From DYGA01 sp964540695 (GTDB lineage: Bacteria > Patescibacteriota > Patescibacteriia > S139-126), in NCBI GenBank assembly GCA_964540695.1, contig CAZINS010000001.1, forward strand, positions 1 through 64,000: 64,000 nt of DNA, read 5' to 3'. Positions 26,598 to 36,018 of this stretch are shown here, piece after piece (position 1 is the stretch's first letter; each line of letters starts with the position of its first letter). Position numbers and translations under genes: made by a program. The notes beneath the pieces were generated by a model that worked only from the letters and a program-made list of their open reading frames with translations, was not told the origin of the DNA and made no database searches.

Positions 26598-27668
26598 TTA
26601 TTTACTTGGCACCCAACCACCCAAATACAATATATTAGTTTGATCCGGGTTCATAATTAGTGACCTAATAAAACGGTTAGTTGGCGGTTTAATAGTTGTC
26701 CAATTAACACCACTATCTATACTTCGATAGATACCTTTATCGGTTCCATAAATAATTTCATTTTCGTTTTGTTTGTTTATTATCAAAGATTGAATACTGG
26801 TAGTGTTGGGCTGTTGTAATAAAATATAAGCCTGCCAATCAACCCCTGAATTTTCACTGCGTAATAATCCATATTTAGATGCGATTATTACTCCATCTTC
26901 TAAAGAAGGTAAAAATTCCAAAGCTGTTATTTCGTCTGCATTTTTTAAATCAAGTTCATTGAATCTAGGAGTTAAATCTTCCCAAGTGACTCCTTTATCA
27001 GGCGAACGATAAAAACCTTTTTTTAAAGTAGCGTACATTATCCTCGGATTTTTGGGATTTATATAAATGCCTTGAACTGTTGATTTAAAATTAGCCCGTA
27101 ATACTTGCCAACTTTCACCATTATCTTGTGACCAAATTATTTCACCTCGATTACCTACAGCTGTACCCATAAAAATACGAGTAGAATCTTCTGGATCAAC
27201 TAAAATTTTTGTTATAGTTGCATCATTTCTTTTTTCATAAAATACTGATTTCCATCTGCGTCCACAATCAATACTTTTATATATCTCCTTTACTCCCGCA
27301 GCATATAAAGTACAAGGGTAATTTTGATCAACCCCAAATGAAATAATATTGCCTTTATCAGCTAAAATCGAACGCCAAGTTTCTGCTCCATCCCAAGTTA
27401 CAAAAACACCTTTTTCTCTAGTACCTGCATATATTGTCTTACTATCAGTTGGATCTAAAAATAAAAACTCAACATTAAAACCAGAAATACTAGTACTTTG
27501 TTCACCAGTAGTAAGTAAAAGAGATTTATTTTCCCAACTAACAGCGCTATCTAAGGAACGAAAAACTCCACCATCAGGGGCTGTTTCTTTTTTAACTTTT
27601 AAAAAACAGCCTGTCATAAATATTGTTATAATGGGTATCAATAAAATTATTTTCTGTTTTTTTATCAT
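26598..27668 (-). CDS. Lipoprotein with BNR/Ycf48-like beta-propeller
   Basis: 356 aa. The N-terminus MIKKQKIILLIPIITIFMTG-Cys is a lipoprotein signal with the lipobox Cys at about 21. The rest is a propeller of repeats with Asp-box-like S-x-D-x-G-x-x-W turns: WDGAETW, SIDCGRRW, SQDNGESW, SPDKGVTW, SENSGVDW, SIDSGVNW. Such propellers are found in sialidases, sortilin and the photosystem II factor Ycf48; no enzyme residues stand out here, so a binding or assembly role outside the membrane is likely. Confidence 0.85.
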   Translation of the reverse strand: MIKKQKIILLIPIITIFMTGCFLKVKKETAPDGGVFRSLDSAVSWENKSLLLTTGEQSTSISGFNVEFLFLDPTDSKTIYAGTREKGVFVTWDGAETWRSILADKGNIISFGVDQNYPCTLYAAGVKEIYKSIDCGRRWKSVFYEKRNDATITKILVDPEDSTRIFMGTAVGNRGEIIWSQDNGESWQVLRANFKSTVQGIYINPKNPRIMYATLKKGFYRSPDKGVTWEDLTPRFNELDLKNADEITALEFLPSLEDGVIIASKYGLLRSENSGVDWQAYILLQQPNTTSIQSLIINKQNENEIIYGTDKGIYRSIDSGVNWTTIKPPTNRFIRSLIMNPDQTNILYLGGWVPSK

Positions 27669-27678
27669 AAATTTTAGT

Positions 27679-28683
27679 TTAAATTATATTTAAATACATA
27701 TTTTCTAAAACAAGTTGCGAATTCAAATTAAAATCTGTTTTATTATTTAAATCAGTTAATTGATTTAAAATAGTTAAAACTTCCAATAAACTAAAACGTT
27801 TTGAAAATTTTTCCATTTGGGAAGACAATTCTTGGTATCTTAAAAGATGATTCAATCCCAATTTAAGCAACAAAACATCTCTAAAAATTTTTATCCAATT
27901 TTCTATTTCGTTTTGAACTATTACTTTTTTATCATTGGCATAGTTTTTACCAATCAACTCTCTTTTAATGAAATCAAATTTATCCGTTAATGATAAACTA
28001 TGTCTTAATAATATTTGCTGGATATCTCCATATTCTTTTAACCAAATTTCATTATCAGTTAAAAAGTCAAAAATCAAACCTGGTAAACCTTGGGAAAAAC
28101 GATAAAATTTATCAATTTCATTTTTATTTTTATCTTTAAAAAAAATTGTCATTTCATCTTTACTAATAGGGGTAAAACGTACAATTTGACATCGGGAAAT
28201 AATTGTTTCCGGTAAGCTATTTTTATTTTCAGCAATTAAAATAAAAATGGTTCTGGCCGACGGTTCCTCTAAATTTTTAAGTAGTGCATTGGCTGCCTCA
28301 TCAGTCATTAATTCCGCTGTGTATATTATTACTATTTTATATTTAGCTACCAACGCTTTTAAAGATAATTTTTGGGTTAAATCTCTAATTTGTTCAATAC
28401 TTATATTTTTACTATCTGACATTAAATTAACTAAAAACAAATCAGGGTGAACTAACTTAGTAACTTGTTTACAATGATCACATTCCCCACAGGGTAAAAT
28501 ATCTAAATTACTATCATTGGAGTTACATAAAATAGATTGGGCAAAATATAATGCTGTTTTTTGCTTGTTTGTACCTTTGGGGCCAACAAAAAAATAAGCG
28601 TGTGAAAAACGTTTACTAGAAAATGTTTTATTAAAAAAAACTTGTAAATTTTCAGGCAGTAATAAATTCCAATTTAATTTCAT
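27679..28683 (-). CDS. holB: DNA polymerase III subunit delta'
   Basis: 334 aa. AAA+ fold resembling DnaX: GPKGTNKQKTALYFA at the P-loop position (about 34) lacks the GKT signature, zinc module CNSNDSNLDILPCGECDHC, then ISRCQIV with the SRC finger (about 160). Such loss of ATP binding is normal for delta'. Part of the clamp loader with DnaX. Confidence 0.88.
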   Translation of the reverse strand: MKLNWNLLLPENLQVFFNKTFSSKRFSHAYFFVGPKGTNKQKTALYFAQSILCNSNDSNLDILPCGECDHCKQVTKLVHPDLFLVNLMSDSKNISIEQIRDLTQKLSLKALVAKYKIVIIYTAELMTDEAANALLKNLEEPSARTIFILIAENKNSLPETIISRCQIVRFTPISKDEMTIFFKDKNKNEIDKFYRFSQGLPGLIFDFLTDNEIWLKEYGDIQQILLRHSLSLTDKFDFIKRELIGKNYANDKKVIVQNEIENWIKIFRDVLLLKLGLNHLLRYQELSSQMEKFSKRFSLLEVLTILNQLTDLNNKTDFNLNSQLVLENMYLNII

Positions 28684-28731
28684 AAATTAACTAAAAAATA
28701 ACATATTTAGCCTATTTCTGCAAACTAATTT

Positions 28732-29829
28732 TTATTGATTTTTACTCTTATTTAATAAAAAAAGTGTCTTTTCAGCAGTCATTGACCAAGTAAAAAGTTT
28801 TGCCCTTTCAATTGCTAAATTTTTAGTTTTTATAATTTCATTTACGGCTGTTGTAGTTTTTAGCATCAATTTCAATAAGCTCGAAACATTATTGTTATTA
28901 AAATACCAAACAGCCTCCCCGCCTACTTCTGGTAAAGAAGATGTATCTGCACACAAGATTAAGCTACCAGCAGCCATGGCTTCTAATACCGGAAGACCAA
29001 AACCCTCAAAAATTGAAGGAAAAACAAAAGCATGACATTTTTTCAATAAAACAATTTTTTCTGACTCAGTAATATATCCCAGTATTTTAATATTTTTAGT
29101 ATTGGCAATTTTTTTTCTAATTCTATCACTGCCGTAACCATCAGCTCCTATCAAAACTAAATCAAAATTGTTATTCTTTAAAACAAATTCCTGCCAAGTA
29201 TCTATAAGAAATTCAATATTTTTTTTCTTTTCCAACCTACCAATATATAAAAAGTATGGTTTAATCAAATTAAACCTATTTATATCTTCACTGGTAACCT
29301 TTCTAATAAAATCTGACAAATTAATCCCTAGAGGTATAACTTCAATCTTATCAGAATTTATTTTATAATTTTTTAAAATATCATTTTTAGTAAAATTAGA
29401 AATTGTAATTATTTTTTTTGCTTTTTTTACTGACCACCAGGCACTAAAGCGATGATAATATTTTACTAAAAAATGATAAACTTCAGGAAAATGTAAAAAA
29501 CCTAAATCATGAATAGTTACTATCGTTCGACCACGATGAATCAATGGAACACTATGAGCTGGTACAAACAAAATATCAGGTGAGTTAGTTAACATCTCCC
29601 AACTTAAACGAAAATGAGTCCAAAAAAATCTGCACGGCCATTTTAAAATTTTAATTTGGAAATTTTTTGGTAAATTTGGAGGCAAATCAAGCGAATCAGA
29701 CCTGGTATAAAGAGTATAATTATTTTTAAAATCAATTTTAGCTAAATTTAAAATCAATTGGTAAGAATACCATTCGGTACCGGTTTTTACCTTTTTTCCA
29801 GCGCGAGAAGCATCTAGACCAATTAACAT
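28732..29829 (-). CDS. Glycosyltransferase family 4 (GT-B)
   Basis: 365 aa. N-terminal MLIGLDASRAGKKVKTGTEW with the GTEWY acceptor-loop position, then the C-terminal GT4 domain: LYIGRLEKKKNIEFLID (about 190) and the donor-binding FPSIFEGFGLPVLEAMAAG (about 275-293), with the E-x7-E pattern. Probably adds a hexose from an NDP-sugar to a lipid-linked glycan. Starts 2 bp after mreB2. Confidence 0.9.
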   Translation of the reverse strand: MLIGLDASRAGKKVKTGTEWYSYQLILNLAKIDFKNNYTLYTRSDSLDLPPNLPKNFQIKILKWPCRFFWTHFRLSWEMLTNSPDILFVPAHSVPLIHRGRTIVTIHDLGFLHFPEVYHFLVKYYHRFSAWWSVKKAKKIITISNFTKNDILKNYKINSDKIEVIPLGINLSDFIRKVTSEDINRFNLIKPYFLYIGRLEKKKNIEFLIDTWQEFVLKNNNFDLVLIGADGYGSDRIRKKIANTKNIKILGYITESEKIVLLKKCHAFVFPSIFEGFGLPVLEAMAAGSLILCADTSSLPEVGGEAVWYFNNNNVSSLLKLMLKTTTAVNEIIKTKNLAIERAKLFTWSMTAEKTLFLLNKSKNQ

Positions 29830-29831
29830 AT

Positions 29832-30845
29832 TTATTTAGTGGCTAAAATACTACGCTTATATGACTCTAAATTCTCTAAAGCAATACCTGTGCCTTTAAC
29901 AACACATAACATGGGATCATCAGCTACATACGCAGGAACACCAGTAGCTTGTGAAATTAAAGTATCTAACTTGCGTAAACTTGAAGTCCCACCCGTAAAA
30001 ACAATACCTTTATCAATAATATCGGCTGACAACTCAGGAGGTGTTTTTTGCAAAACTAATTTTATAGCATTGATTATTGCTTCTAATTCATCCTGAATAG
30101 CTTCAGTAATATCATCAGAACTTAAAGTAATGGTTCTGGGTAATCCTGTCACCATATCACGTCCTCTAATGTCTTTAGTTAATGTATCTTTGGTGTCAAA
30201 AAATAAAGCTGAACCAATATCCTTTTTTACCTCTTCGGCAGTTTGCTCTCCAATTGCTAAATTATATTTACGTCTAGTATAATCCTGAATAGCCGCATCA
30301 AACTTATTACCACCTATCCTAATTGAGGTAGATGCTACAATTCCGCCTAAAGAAATTACGGCGATTTCAGCAGTACCACCACCGATATCAACTACCATAT
30401 GACCAGAAGCTGAACCAATAGGTATATTAGCACCAATAGCAGCAGCAATTGGCTCTTTAATAATATAAGCTGCTTTGGCGCCAGCTGCCAGGGTAGCGTC
30501 AATTACCGCTCTCCTTTCGGTTGAGGTAATACCAGCAGGAACTGAAACCATAACTTCAGGTCGAAAAAATTTAACCCCACCCAAAGCTTTATTGATAAAA
30601 TATCTTAACATCGCTTCAGTGGTTTTATAATCCGCAATCACGCCATCTTTTAGTGGTCTTGAGGCAATAATCGTATCAGGAGTACGACCTAACATATCTT
30701 TAGCTTCAATACCCACAGCCAATACTTTGTTATCAATTTTAGAAACTGCAACTACAGACGGCTCATTGATGACAATGCCACGTTTTGGCAAATGAACTAA
30801 AGAGTAAGTGGTACCTAAATCAATTCCTATTTTTTTTACAAACAT
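29832..30845 (-). CDS. mreB: Second MreB-like actin homologue
   Basis: About 337 aa from ATG 30845 (the frame is open to TTG 30860, which would only add MILFF). Actin motifs are intact: GIDLGTTYSLVHL, MVVDIGGGTAEIAVI, FTGGTSSLRKL. Roughly half identical by eye to the copy at 22495-23553 but with different substitutions throughout, so it is an old paralogue. It leads the operon ending in rseP rather than an mreCD set. It may form a filament for glycan or division machinery, or an alternative cell-shape state. Confidence 0.92.
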   Translation of the reverse strand: MFVKKIGIDLGTTYSLVHLPKRGIVINEPSVVAVSKIDNKVLAVGIEAKDMLGRTPDTIIASRPLKDGVIADYKTTEAMLRYFINKALGGVKFFRPEVMVSVPAGITSTERRAVIDATLAAGAKAAYIIKEPIAAAIGANIPIGSASGHMVVDIGGGTAEIAVISLGGIVASTSIRIGGNKFDAAIQDYTRRKYNLAIGEQTAEEVKKDIGSALFFDTKDTLTKDIRGRDMVTGLPRTITLSSDDITEAIQDELEAIINAIKLVLQKTPPELSADIIDKGIVFTGGTSSLRKLDTLISQATGVPAYVADDPMLCVVKGTGIALENLESYKRSILATK

Positions 30846-30896
30846 AAAAAATAAAATCAAAATAAAATTAAAACTGATATAAATATAAACATAACA

Positions 30897-30925
30897 ATTT
30901 TACTCTGTTTTTATTATATTGTCAA
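30897..30925 (-). promoter_or_regulatory. Promoter of the mreB2-GT-holB-lipoprotein-frr-rseP operon
   Basis: TTGACA (30920-30925), 17-bp spacer, TAAAAT (30897-30902) on the minus strand. Leader of about 45 nt before ATG 30845; no Shine-Dalgarno sequence seen. Confidence 0.75.
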
Positions 30926-30938
30926 TTTTAAGCTAAAA

Positions 30939-31730
30939 TTAGCTAATTTTTTTAAAACCTTTAAATTTCCAAAAATATTTTAGCCAAGATATAAAATGTA
31001 TAAAATTTAATTTAGAAAAAAATTTTTCGGCTGATTCACGCATATGATAATGTACTAGCTGAGCTGTAGGCAGATATACAATTTCCCAACCATTTTTCCA
31101 AAAACGACGGCACCAATCTGTATCCTCTACATACAAAAAATATCTTTCATCAAGTAAGCCAACTTGATCTAATGCTTCACGTTTAACCAATAAACAAGCA
31201 CCTAGCGCCCAATCTACTTTTTTAATCGACAAATGATCCCATTCTTGATAAAGATACCAATCTAACCACTTATTCGCCCACTCTAAATCACCTAAAAAAG
31301 TACGTCGCAAAAGTGGTAACCACCATTTTGGAAATCTCATTACTGAAAATTGGATACTCCTATCAGGATTTAATAATTGTGGTACCACCATACCGACTGA
31401 ATTATTACTTTTTAAGTATCTGAGCATCGACTCTATTGAGCCAGCTAAAACCGCTATATCAGGATTAAGTACCAAAATATAATCACCTTGGGCAACTTTT
31501 AAACCGGCATTATTACCAGCAGCAAAGCCTCTATTTTTGGTTAAAAAAATAAATTTTACTTTGGGAAATAGGGTCGGTAAATTAGCTAATTTATCTGGTG
31601 AGGAATTGTCAACAACAATTACTTCATAATTTAATTCAGATAAATTGTCTTGTAAGCCTTTTAAACACTGCTTTACTAAACCAGTTGAGCGGTAATTTAA
31701 TATGACAATTGAAAGCTCTACTTTAGCCAT
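30939..31730 (-). CDS. Glycosyltransferase family 2, rhamnosyltransferase-like
   Basis: 263 aa GT-A fold: LSIVILNYRSTGLVKQCL start, VVDNSSPD, NRGFAAGNNAGLKVAQGDY, LNPDIAV (DxD-like, about 90), and the WALGACLLVKREAL acceptor helix plus FLYVEDTDWCRRFW (ED, about 205). Close to dTDP-rhamnosyl and related transferases. Last gene of the glycan locus; its start overlaps the previous one by 13 bp. Confidence 0.88.
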   Translation of the reverse strand: MAKVELSIVILNYRSTGLVKQCLKGLQDNLSELNYEVIVVDNSSPDKLANLPTLFPKVKFIFLTKNRGFAAGNNAGLKVAQGDYILVLNPDIAVLAGSIESMLRYLKSNNSVGMVVPQLLNPDRSIQFSVMRFPKWWLPLLRRTFLGDLEWANKWLDWYLYQEWDHLSIKKVDWALGACLLVKREALDQVGLLDERYFLYVEDTDWCRRFWKNGWEIVYLPTAQLVHYHMRESAEKFFSKLNFIHFISWLKYFWKFKGFKKIS

Positions 31731-32752
31731 ATAAGTAAACCATTAGATTTAATTTTTTTATTTTGAAAAATAAATTTTCTTTTTTCTCTTATCATTTTAA
31801 TATTTTTAAAAATATCACGCCAGGTTTTAAAAAATAAAGTTGGTTGAGTAAAAATTAAAAAAACAGCTTTCTTTATTTCGTACCAACTAATAAATAAAAT
31901 ATTGTTTAAATATAACTGCCAACTTAAATTTTTGAGTAAGCAATATATATGATTTCTATAAGAAAAATAGTTTATAAATTTTGGCTTACTAAAATAATTT
32001 TTCAACAATAATTTATAATTTTTATAATTGAAATTTTGACTAGCTGATCTTTTATGATAAGCCATAGCTTGGGGTAAGTTTACTATATCCCAATTGCGCC
32101 AACGTAACCGCCATGATAAATCAACATCTTCTTTATAAGAGAAAAAAGCCTCATCAAAAAATTGTTGTTGCCAGGAGACATCATGTAAAGCTATTCGACG
32201 AAAAACTACTGCCGTACCAGTAAAACCAAAAACCGGTTTTATGTCATGGTGTTGAAATTCTTTTGCTTTTTTACCTTCACCTAAATTGAAAAATCTAAAT
32301 TGTTTATCAAGACCTATTCCCAAACTATCAATTATTTTTTCATCATTATTGTCTAACCATTTAAAAATAACTGGATTTATTGCCGCAACTTTTGGATAAG
32401 AATCTAAAAAATTGACAGTTTCAACAAAAAAATTTTTATCCAAATAAACATCTTGGTTTAATACTAAAACATACTTTCCACTGGTCCAATGTATTCCTTG
32501 ATTATAAGCTTTAGCAAAACCTATATTTTGTTTGTTTTTTACTATTTTTAGATTAGGCGTTGCTTTCTCTTCAATAATCGCTAAAGTTCTGTCTCCAGAA
32601 TTGTTATCGATTATTAGCAAATCAAAAAAACTATTTAGATTATCTCCAGATATTTTTGATAGATCCTGGTTAAAAATTGATTGCAAGCATTTTTCAATAT
32701 ATGCTTCCCCATTCCAGGTTACAATAATAATAGAAATTTTAGGTTGGATCAT
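31718..32752 (-). CDS. Glycosyltransferase family 2
   Basis: About 344 aa from ATG 32752 (MIQPKISIIIVTWNGE); the frame is open to 32770 but that part overlaps the upstream gene. Motifs: IIDNNSGD, NIGFAKAYNQGI, LNQDVYLD, FFSYKEDVDLSWRLRW. A long C-terminal extension of about 90 residues is aromatic and basic and may associate with the membrane. Sugar unknown. Confidence 0.87.
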   Translation of the reverse strand: MIQPKISIIIVTWNGEAYIEKCLQSIFNQDLSKISGDNLNSFFDLLIIDNNSGDRTLAIIEEKATPNLKIVKNKQNIGFAKAYNQGIHWTSGKYVLVLNQDVYLDKNFFVETVNFLDSYPKVAAINPVIFKWLDNNDEKIIDSLGIGLDKQFRFFNLGEGKKAKEFQHHDIKPVFGFTGTAVVFRRIALHDVSWQQQFFDEAFFSYKEDVDLSWRLRWRNWDIVNLPQAMAYHKRSASQNFNYKNYKLLLKNYFSKPKFINYFSYRNHIYCLLKNLSWQLYLNNILFISWYEIKKAVFLIFTQPTLFFKTWRDIFKNIKMIREKRKFIFQNKKIKSNGLLIWLK

Positions 32753-34208
32753 TTTTATTACTAATAGCAATCAACCAAAAAATAACACCTATACCTAAAG
32801 GATGATTTAAGTAAGGTGTAGTTAGGTTGGTTATTAATATTGCCATAAAACCAAAGCAGAAGGCAATACCCAATAAATTCCCAAATAAAACGGCTCTTTT
32901 TATAACTTGATAGATAAACAAAAAATAAGCAAATAAACCAAATAGTCCCAATTTTAACCAAATATCCAAATATCCCCATTCAAAGGCATAGGTACTGTAA
33001 TTTGCAGCATAATCTTCACCCAAAGACAATATACGAGGGTCTGTGCTTCGATAAGTTACTTTAGTACCAAAACCACTACCCAATAGTGGTGCTTGTCTAA
33101 TAGCGCCAAATAAAGGTTGTAATTGATTAAGACGACTATTACTTGCAGCTTCTCCAGTAGGATTTTGCAAGCGACTAATAAATAAACTAGTTTTACTCGA
33201 ATCAACAACTGGCCAAGGAAATTTTACTATAAAAAAAATAAGACTAATAGCTAATATAAAAATTATAAGTAAATTAGAATTAATAATAAAAAGATTTTTC
33301 CAACTTTCTTTTTTGTAAAGGATGTAAATAATAAATAAAATTAATCCGGCTAGCAAACCTAACCAAAATGATCTCGAATAACTCATCAACACTACGCTTA
33401 AACTTAAAACGTTAAAAACAACTATTTGTAAGTATTGTTTTTTATTATCTTTCTTTTTATACCAATACCAAACAAAATAAAATAAAACCAAGGTTAGAAA
33501 TAATGTAAAAATTTGACTTTGTAAAAATACGCGCCAAAAGTTACCACCAGCAAATGTAATTTCACCCAGCCTAAAATCTCTTGTCCATTCATATAAACTA
33601 GCATTAATTTCTAAAAAGTTATGGGAAAATAAATATAACAGTAACGATGTTTTAATAAATAACCAAGCTGCGGCAGCCATCATGATTTGCCATAAATCAC
33701 TGACATATTTATTAGTGAACATTAACCAAGGAAATAACAAAAAAAGATAAAGCCAAGCATTACTATCCAGCAATACGTCATTTAAATTATTTTTTAAAAT
33801 ACCTTTACCAATACTTATTCCCAAAAAGATAAATAAAATTATTGCTGATAAAATAATTTTTTTATTTTGCTGGTAAAAAAAATTGATTTTTCGGTGGTTT
33901 ATTAAAAAATCTTTAAACCAAATAATTAATATAACCAACCAAATAATCATCCTTCCTGAAATAGTTTGACCAAATAAATCTATGTTTAATAAATAACCAA
34001 ATGAACCCACCATCAACTCACCCGAAGCAATCAACAGACCATAATTTAAATTTCTCCAAGTGAGTAAAAGGGTAAATAAAATTAAAATTGGAAAAAATAT
34101 TAATTTTAAATTTGGTAGTTGCCAAGAAAAAAAAGATAAAATTTCTAATAGAAAAAAGATAAAAAAATAAAATAAAAATTTATTTTTAATAAAAGTAATT
34201 TCTTTCAT
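32739..34208 (-). CDS. O-antigen ligase/polymerase-like membrane protein (Wzy/WaaL)
   Basis: 489 aa with about 11-12 membrane helices and one large extracytoplasmic loop near residues 335-400 containing SRLQNP, SRLNQL and GSGFGTKVTYRSTDPR. This layout is typical of Wzy_C proteins, which join lipid-linked repeat units or transfer them to an acceptor. With no outer membrane evident, polymerisation of a surface glycan or protein O-glycosylation is more likely than LPS ligation. Confidence 0.8.
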   Translation of the reverse strand: MKEITFIKNKFLFYFFIFFLLEILSFFSWQLPNLKLIFFPILILFTLLLTWRNLNYGLLIASGELMVGSFGYLLNIDLFGQTISGRMIIWLVILIIWFKDFLINHRKINFFYQQNKKIILSAIILFIFLGISIGKGILKNNLNDVLLDSNAWLYLFLLFPWLMFTNKYVSDLWQIMMAAAAWLFIKTSLLLYLFSHNFLEINASLYEWTRDFRLGEITFAGGNFWRVFLQSQIFTLFLTLVLFYFVWYWYKKKDNKKQYLQIVVFNVLSLSVVLMSYSRSFWLGLLAGLILFIIYILYKKESWKNLFIINSNLLIIFILAISLIFFIVKFPWPVVDSSKTSLFISRLQNPTGEAASNSRLNQLQPLFGAIRQAPLLGSGFGTKVTYRSTDPRILSLGEDYAANYSTYAFEWGYLDIWLKLGLFGLFAYFLFIYQVIKRAVLFGNLLGIAFCFGFMAILITNLTTPYLNHPLGIGVIFWLIAISNKNDPT

Positions 34209-34209
34209 A

Positions 34210-35070
34210 TTATTTCTTTCTTTCTAAAAATTGAACAATGAAAGCCAAAAATAAACTAATGGGTTGAAAAATTTTCAAAAAATAATACTCAATTTTGCTA
34301 AAATGTTTTTTAGCATAATAATAAAGACTACGATTAAACATAATTTGTTCAGGTAAGGCTAAGAGCTGTTTAAAGCTCGCACCACGATAATGAATTATCT
34401 GAGCTGCCGGCTGATAATGTACCTCTAAACCTAATTGCTGGACACGTACACAATAGTCTACTTCTTCAAACCAAATAAAAAAATTTTTATCAAAACCATC
34501 TAATCTCTGCCAAACTTCTCGACTGGTAGCAAAAAATGCTCCCATTACTTGATTAACTGTCGCGGGTTTTTCATAATCAAAATCCTGTGATAAATAATCA
34601 GTTAAAATTCTGGGAAAAATTCTATGTAATTTCAATAGTAAAATAAAAAAAACTTTTACGGTGGGAAAAGTTCTAACCGATGGTTGAATAGTATTATCTG
34701 GGTTTAAAATTTTGCCACCGACTACACCGTAATTACTATGTTGTAATAAAGTTTGATACATTACATCTAAAGAATTTAGCATTATTTTTGTATCATCATT
34801 TAAAAATAAAAAATAATCAGCTTGTGCCTTTTCTACCCCTTGCCAACAAGCTGTGGCAAAACCTAAATTTACTTTATTTGCCAAAATCTTAACTTGCGGA
34901 TAATACTTTTTAACTGCTTCTACACTGCCATCAACTGAGGCATTATCAACTATTATCACTTCGTAAGTTATATTTGTATTTACCTTAAAAATAGATTCTA
35001 GTGTTTGTAAAAGCAATTCACGTACATTCCAAGATACTATAATTACAGATAAATTTATTGTTGTTTGCAT
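34210..35070 (-). CDS. Glycosyltransferase family 2, rhamnosyltransferase-like
   Basis: 286 aa. LSVIIVSWNVRELLLQTL start, IIVDNASVDGSVE, NLGFATACWQG, LNDDTKIM, AFFATSREVW, and FIWFEEVDYCVRV. C-terminal hydrophobic helix (about 265-282). Starts the sub-block upstream of the Wzy-like gene, separated from the earlier genes by the miniprotein unit at 35.1-35.3 kb. Confidence 0.88.
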   Translation of the reverse strand: MQTTINLSVIIVSWNVRELLLQTLESIFKVNTNITYEVIIVDNASVDGSVEAVKKYYPQVKILANKVNLGFATACWQGVEKAQADYFLFLNDDTKIMLNSLDVMYQTLLQHSNYGVVGGKILNPDNTIQPSVRTFPTVKVFFILLLKLHRIFPRILTDYLSQDFDYEKPATVNQVMGAFFATSREVWQRLDGFDKNFFIWFEEVDYCVRVQQLGLEVHYQPAAQIIHYRGASFKQLLALPEQIMFNRSLYYYAKKHFSKIEYYFLKIFQPISLFLAFIVQFLERKK

Positions 35071-35112
35071 AATATGTATATTTTACCTTTTTTTTAAAAA
35101 CAAAAAAAGTGT

Positions 35113-35136
35113 AAAAAAAGCCCTGTTAAGGGCTTT
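35113..35136 (-). terminator. Terminator of the 42-aa miniprotein gene
   Basis: AAAGCCC (35117-35123) pairs with GGGCTTT (35130-35136) with a six-base loop and a run of T on the minus strand. It overlaps the stop codon of the miniprotein by two bases. Confidence 0.8.
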
Positions 35137-35263
35137 ACCAAGCTGGTTCAATCTTTTTTTCATACAATATTCTTTTGTATAATTGCTTGGGATAAAAAAT
35201 CCACAAACATAGACCTACTACCAACAAAATTAAGACGAAAAACTTCAAAAAAATTTCTAACAA
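35135..35263 (-). CDS. Membrane miniprotein, 42 aa (TTG start)
   Basis: The open frame begins at TTG 35261-35263, preceded by AAGGAGGT with three bases between, the best Shine-Dalgarno match in the glycan locus. Sequence: MLEIFLKFFVLILLVVGLCL then WIFYPKQLYKRILYEKKIEP and AW. Residues about 4-24 form a single membrane helix, and the tail is basic then acidic. It has its own promoter and its own terminator, so it is an independent unit inside the glycosyltransferase cluster. Family unknown. Small regulators of membrane enzymes often look like this. Confidence 0.6.
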   Translation of the reverse strand: MLEIFLKFFVLILLVVGLCLWIFYPKQLYKRILYEKKIEPAW

Positions 35264-35294
35264 TTTACCTCCTTAATATTAAGTTGTAGTATAG

Positions 35295-35323
35295 ACGATA
35301 TAATAATATTTACTATTTGTCAA
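35295..35323 (-). promoter_or_regulatory. Promoter of the 42-aa miniprotein gene
   Basis: TTGACA (35318-35323) overlaps the stop codon of the upstream glycosyltransferase; 17 bp later TATCGT (35295-35300) can serve as -10. The -10 is imperfect. Confidence 0.5.
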
Positions 35324-36012
35324 AAACTATGTTTCTGGAAAATAATTTTTTTCGCCACTTGATAATTTTGAATAACCTTTGGAGTATAACCCAATATTGG
35401 CCAAGGTAAGTCATAAAAAAATTTAGGTAACCAAGTAGACATGTGACCGGCATTCGGTTTTATAATTTGATAACAAACTTGTGGTAGATTAATTCCTTTT
35501 TTACCTTTAGCTAATAAAGTTAACCACAAATCCCAATCTTGGAATTTTTTTAAAGATTCATCCCAACCAGGAAAGTCACTACGACGCATTAGCGAAGTTG
35601 TATTAATATAATTAATTTCTTTCAATTTTTCTTCATCAAAAGACAAGCTACGAATCAATTTCCAGCCCAATTTATAAGAAGAATAAACATAGCTAACTTC
35701 GGGATTGGCTAACAATTTTTTGTACATTAAAATCAACATATTTGGTCTCATAACCACATCATCATCTGTAAAAATAATAAATTCTCCCTGTGATAAACTA
35801 AAACCTTTATTCCTAGCTGCCGGCGCACCTTGATGTTTTTGCTGATAAAAAATAACTTCTGGATAGTTTTTTAATATTTTTTTTACATCATAATTCGAAC
35901 CATCATCGACTACTATAATTTCATAATCCTTATACGTCTGCTGTCTAATACTATTTAAACAGTGAGGTAATAATTTCTTATGATTAAATGTGGGAATAAT
36001 TATCGATATCAT
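35320..36012 (-). CDS. Glycosyltransferase family 2
   Basis: 230 aa. ISIIIPTFNHKKLLPHCLNS start, VVDDGSNYD, PAARNKGF, FTDDDVVM (DDD near 88), FQDWDLWLTL. A short, non-processive GT-A enzyme. Starts 6 bp after the GT4 gene. Confidence 0.9.
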   Translation of the reverse strand: MISIIIPTFNHKKLLPHCLNSIRQQTYKDYEIIVVDDGSNYDVKKILKNYPEVIFYQQKHQGAPAARNKGFSLSQGEFIIFTDDDVVMRPNMLILMYKKLLANPEVSYVYSSYKLGWKLIRSLSFDEEKLKEINYINTTSLMRRSDFPGWDESLKKFQDWDLWLTLLAKGKKGINLPQVCYQIIKPNAGHMSTWLPKFFYDLPWPILGYTPKVIQNYQVAKKIIFQKHSF

Positions 36013-36018
36013 AACTAT

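Noticed and set aside
27679..28683. holB as a defective gene because its P-loop lacks GKT
   Set aside because: Delta' subunits commonly do not bind ATP; the zinc module and SRC finger are intact.
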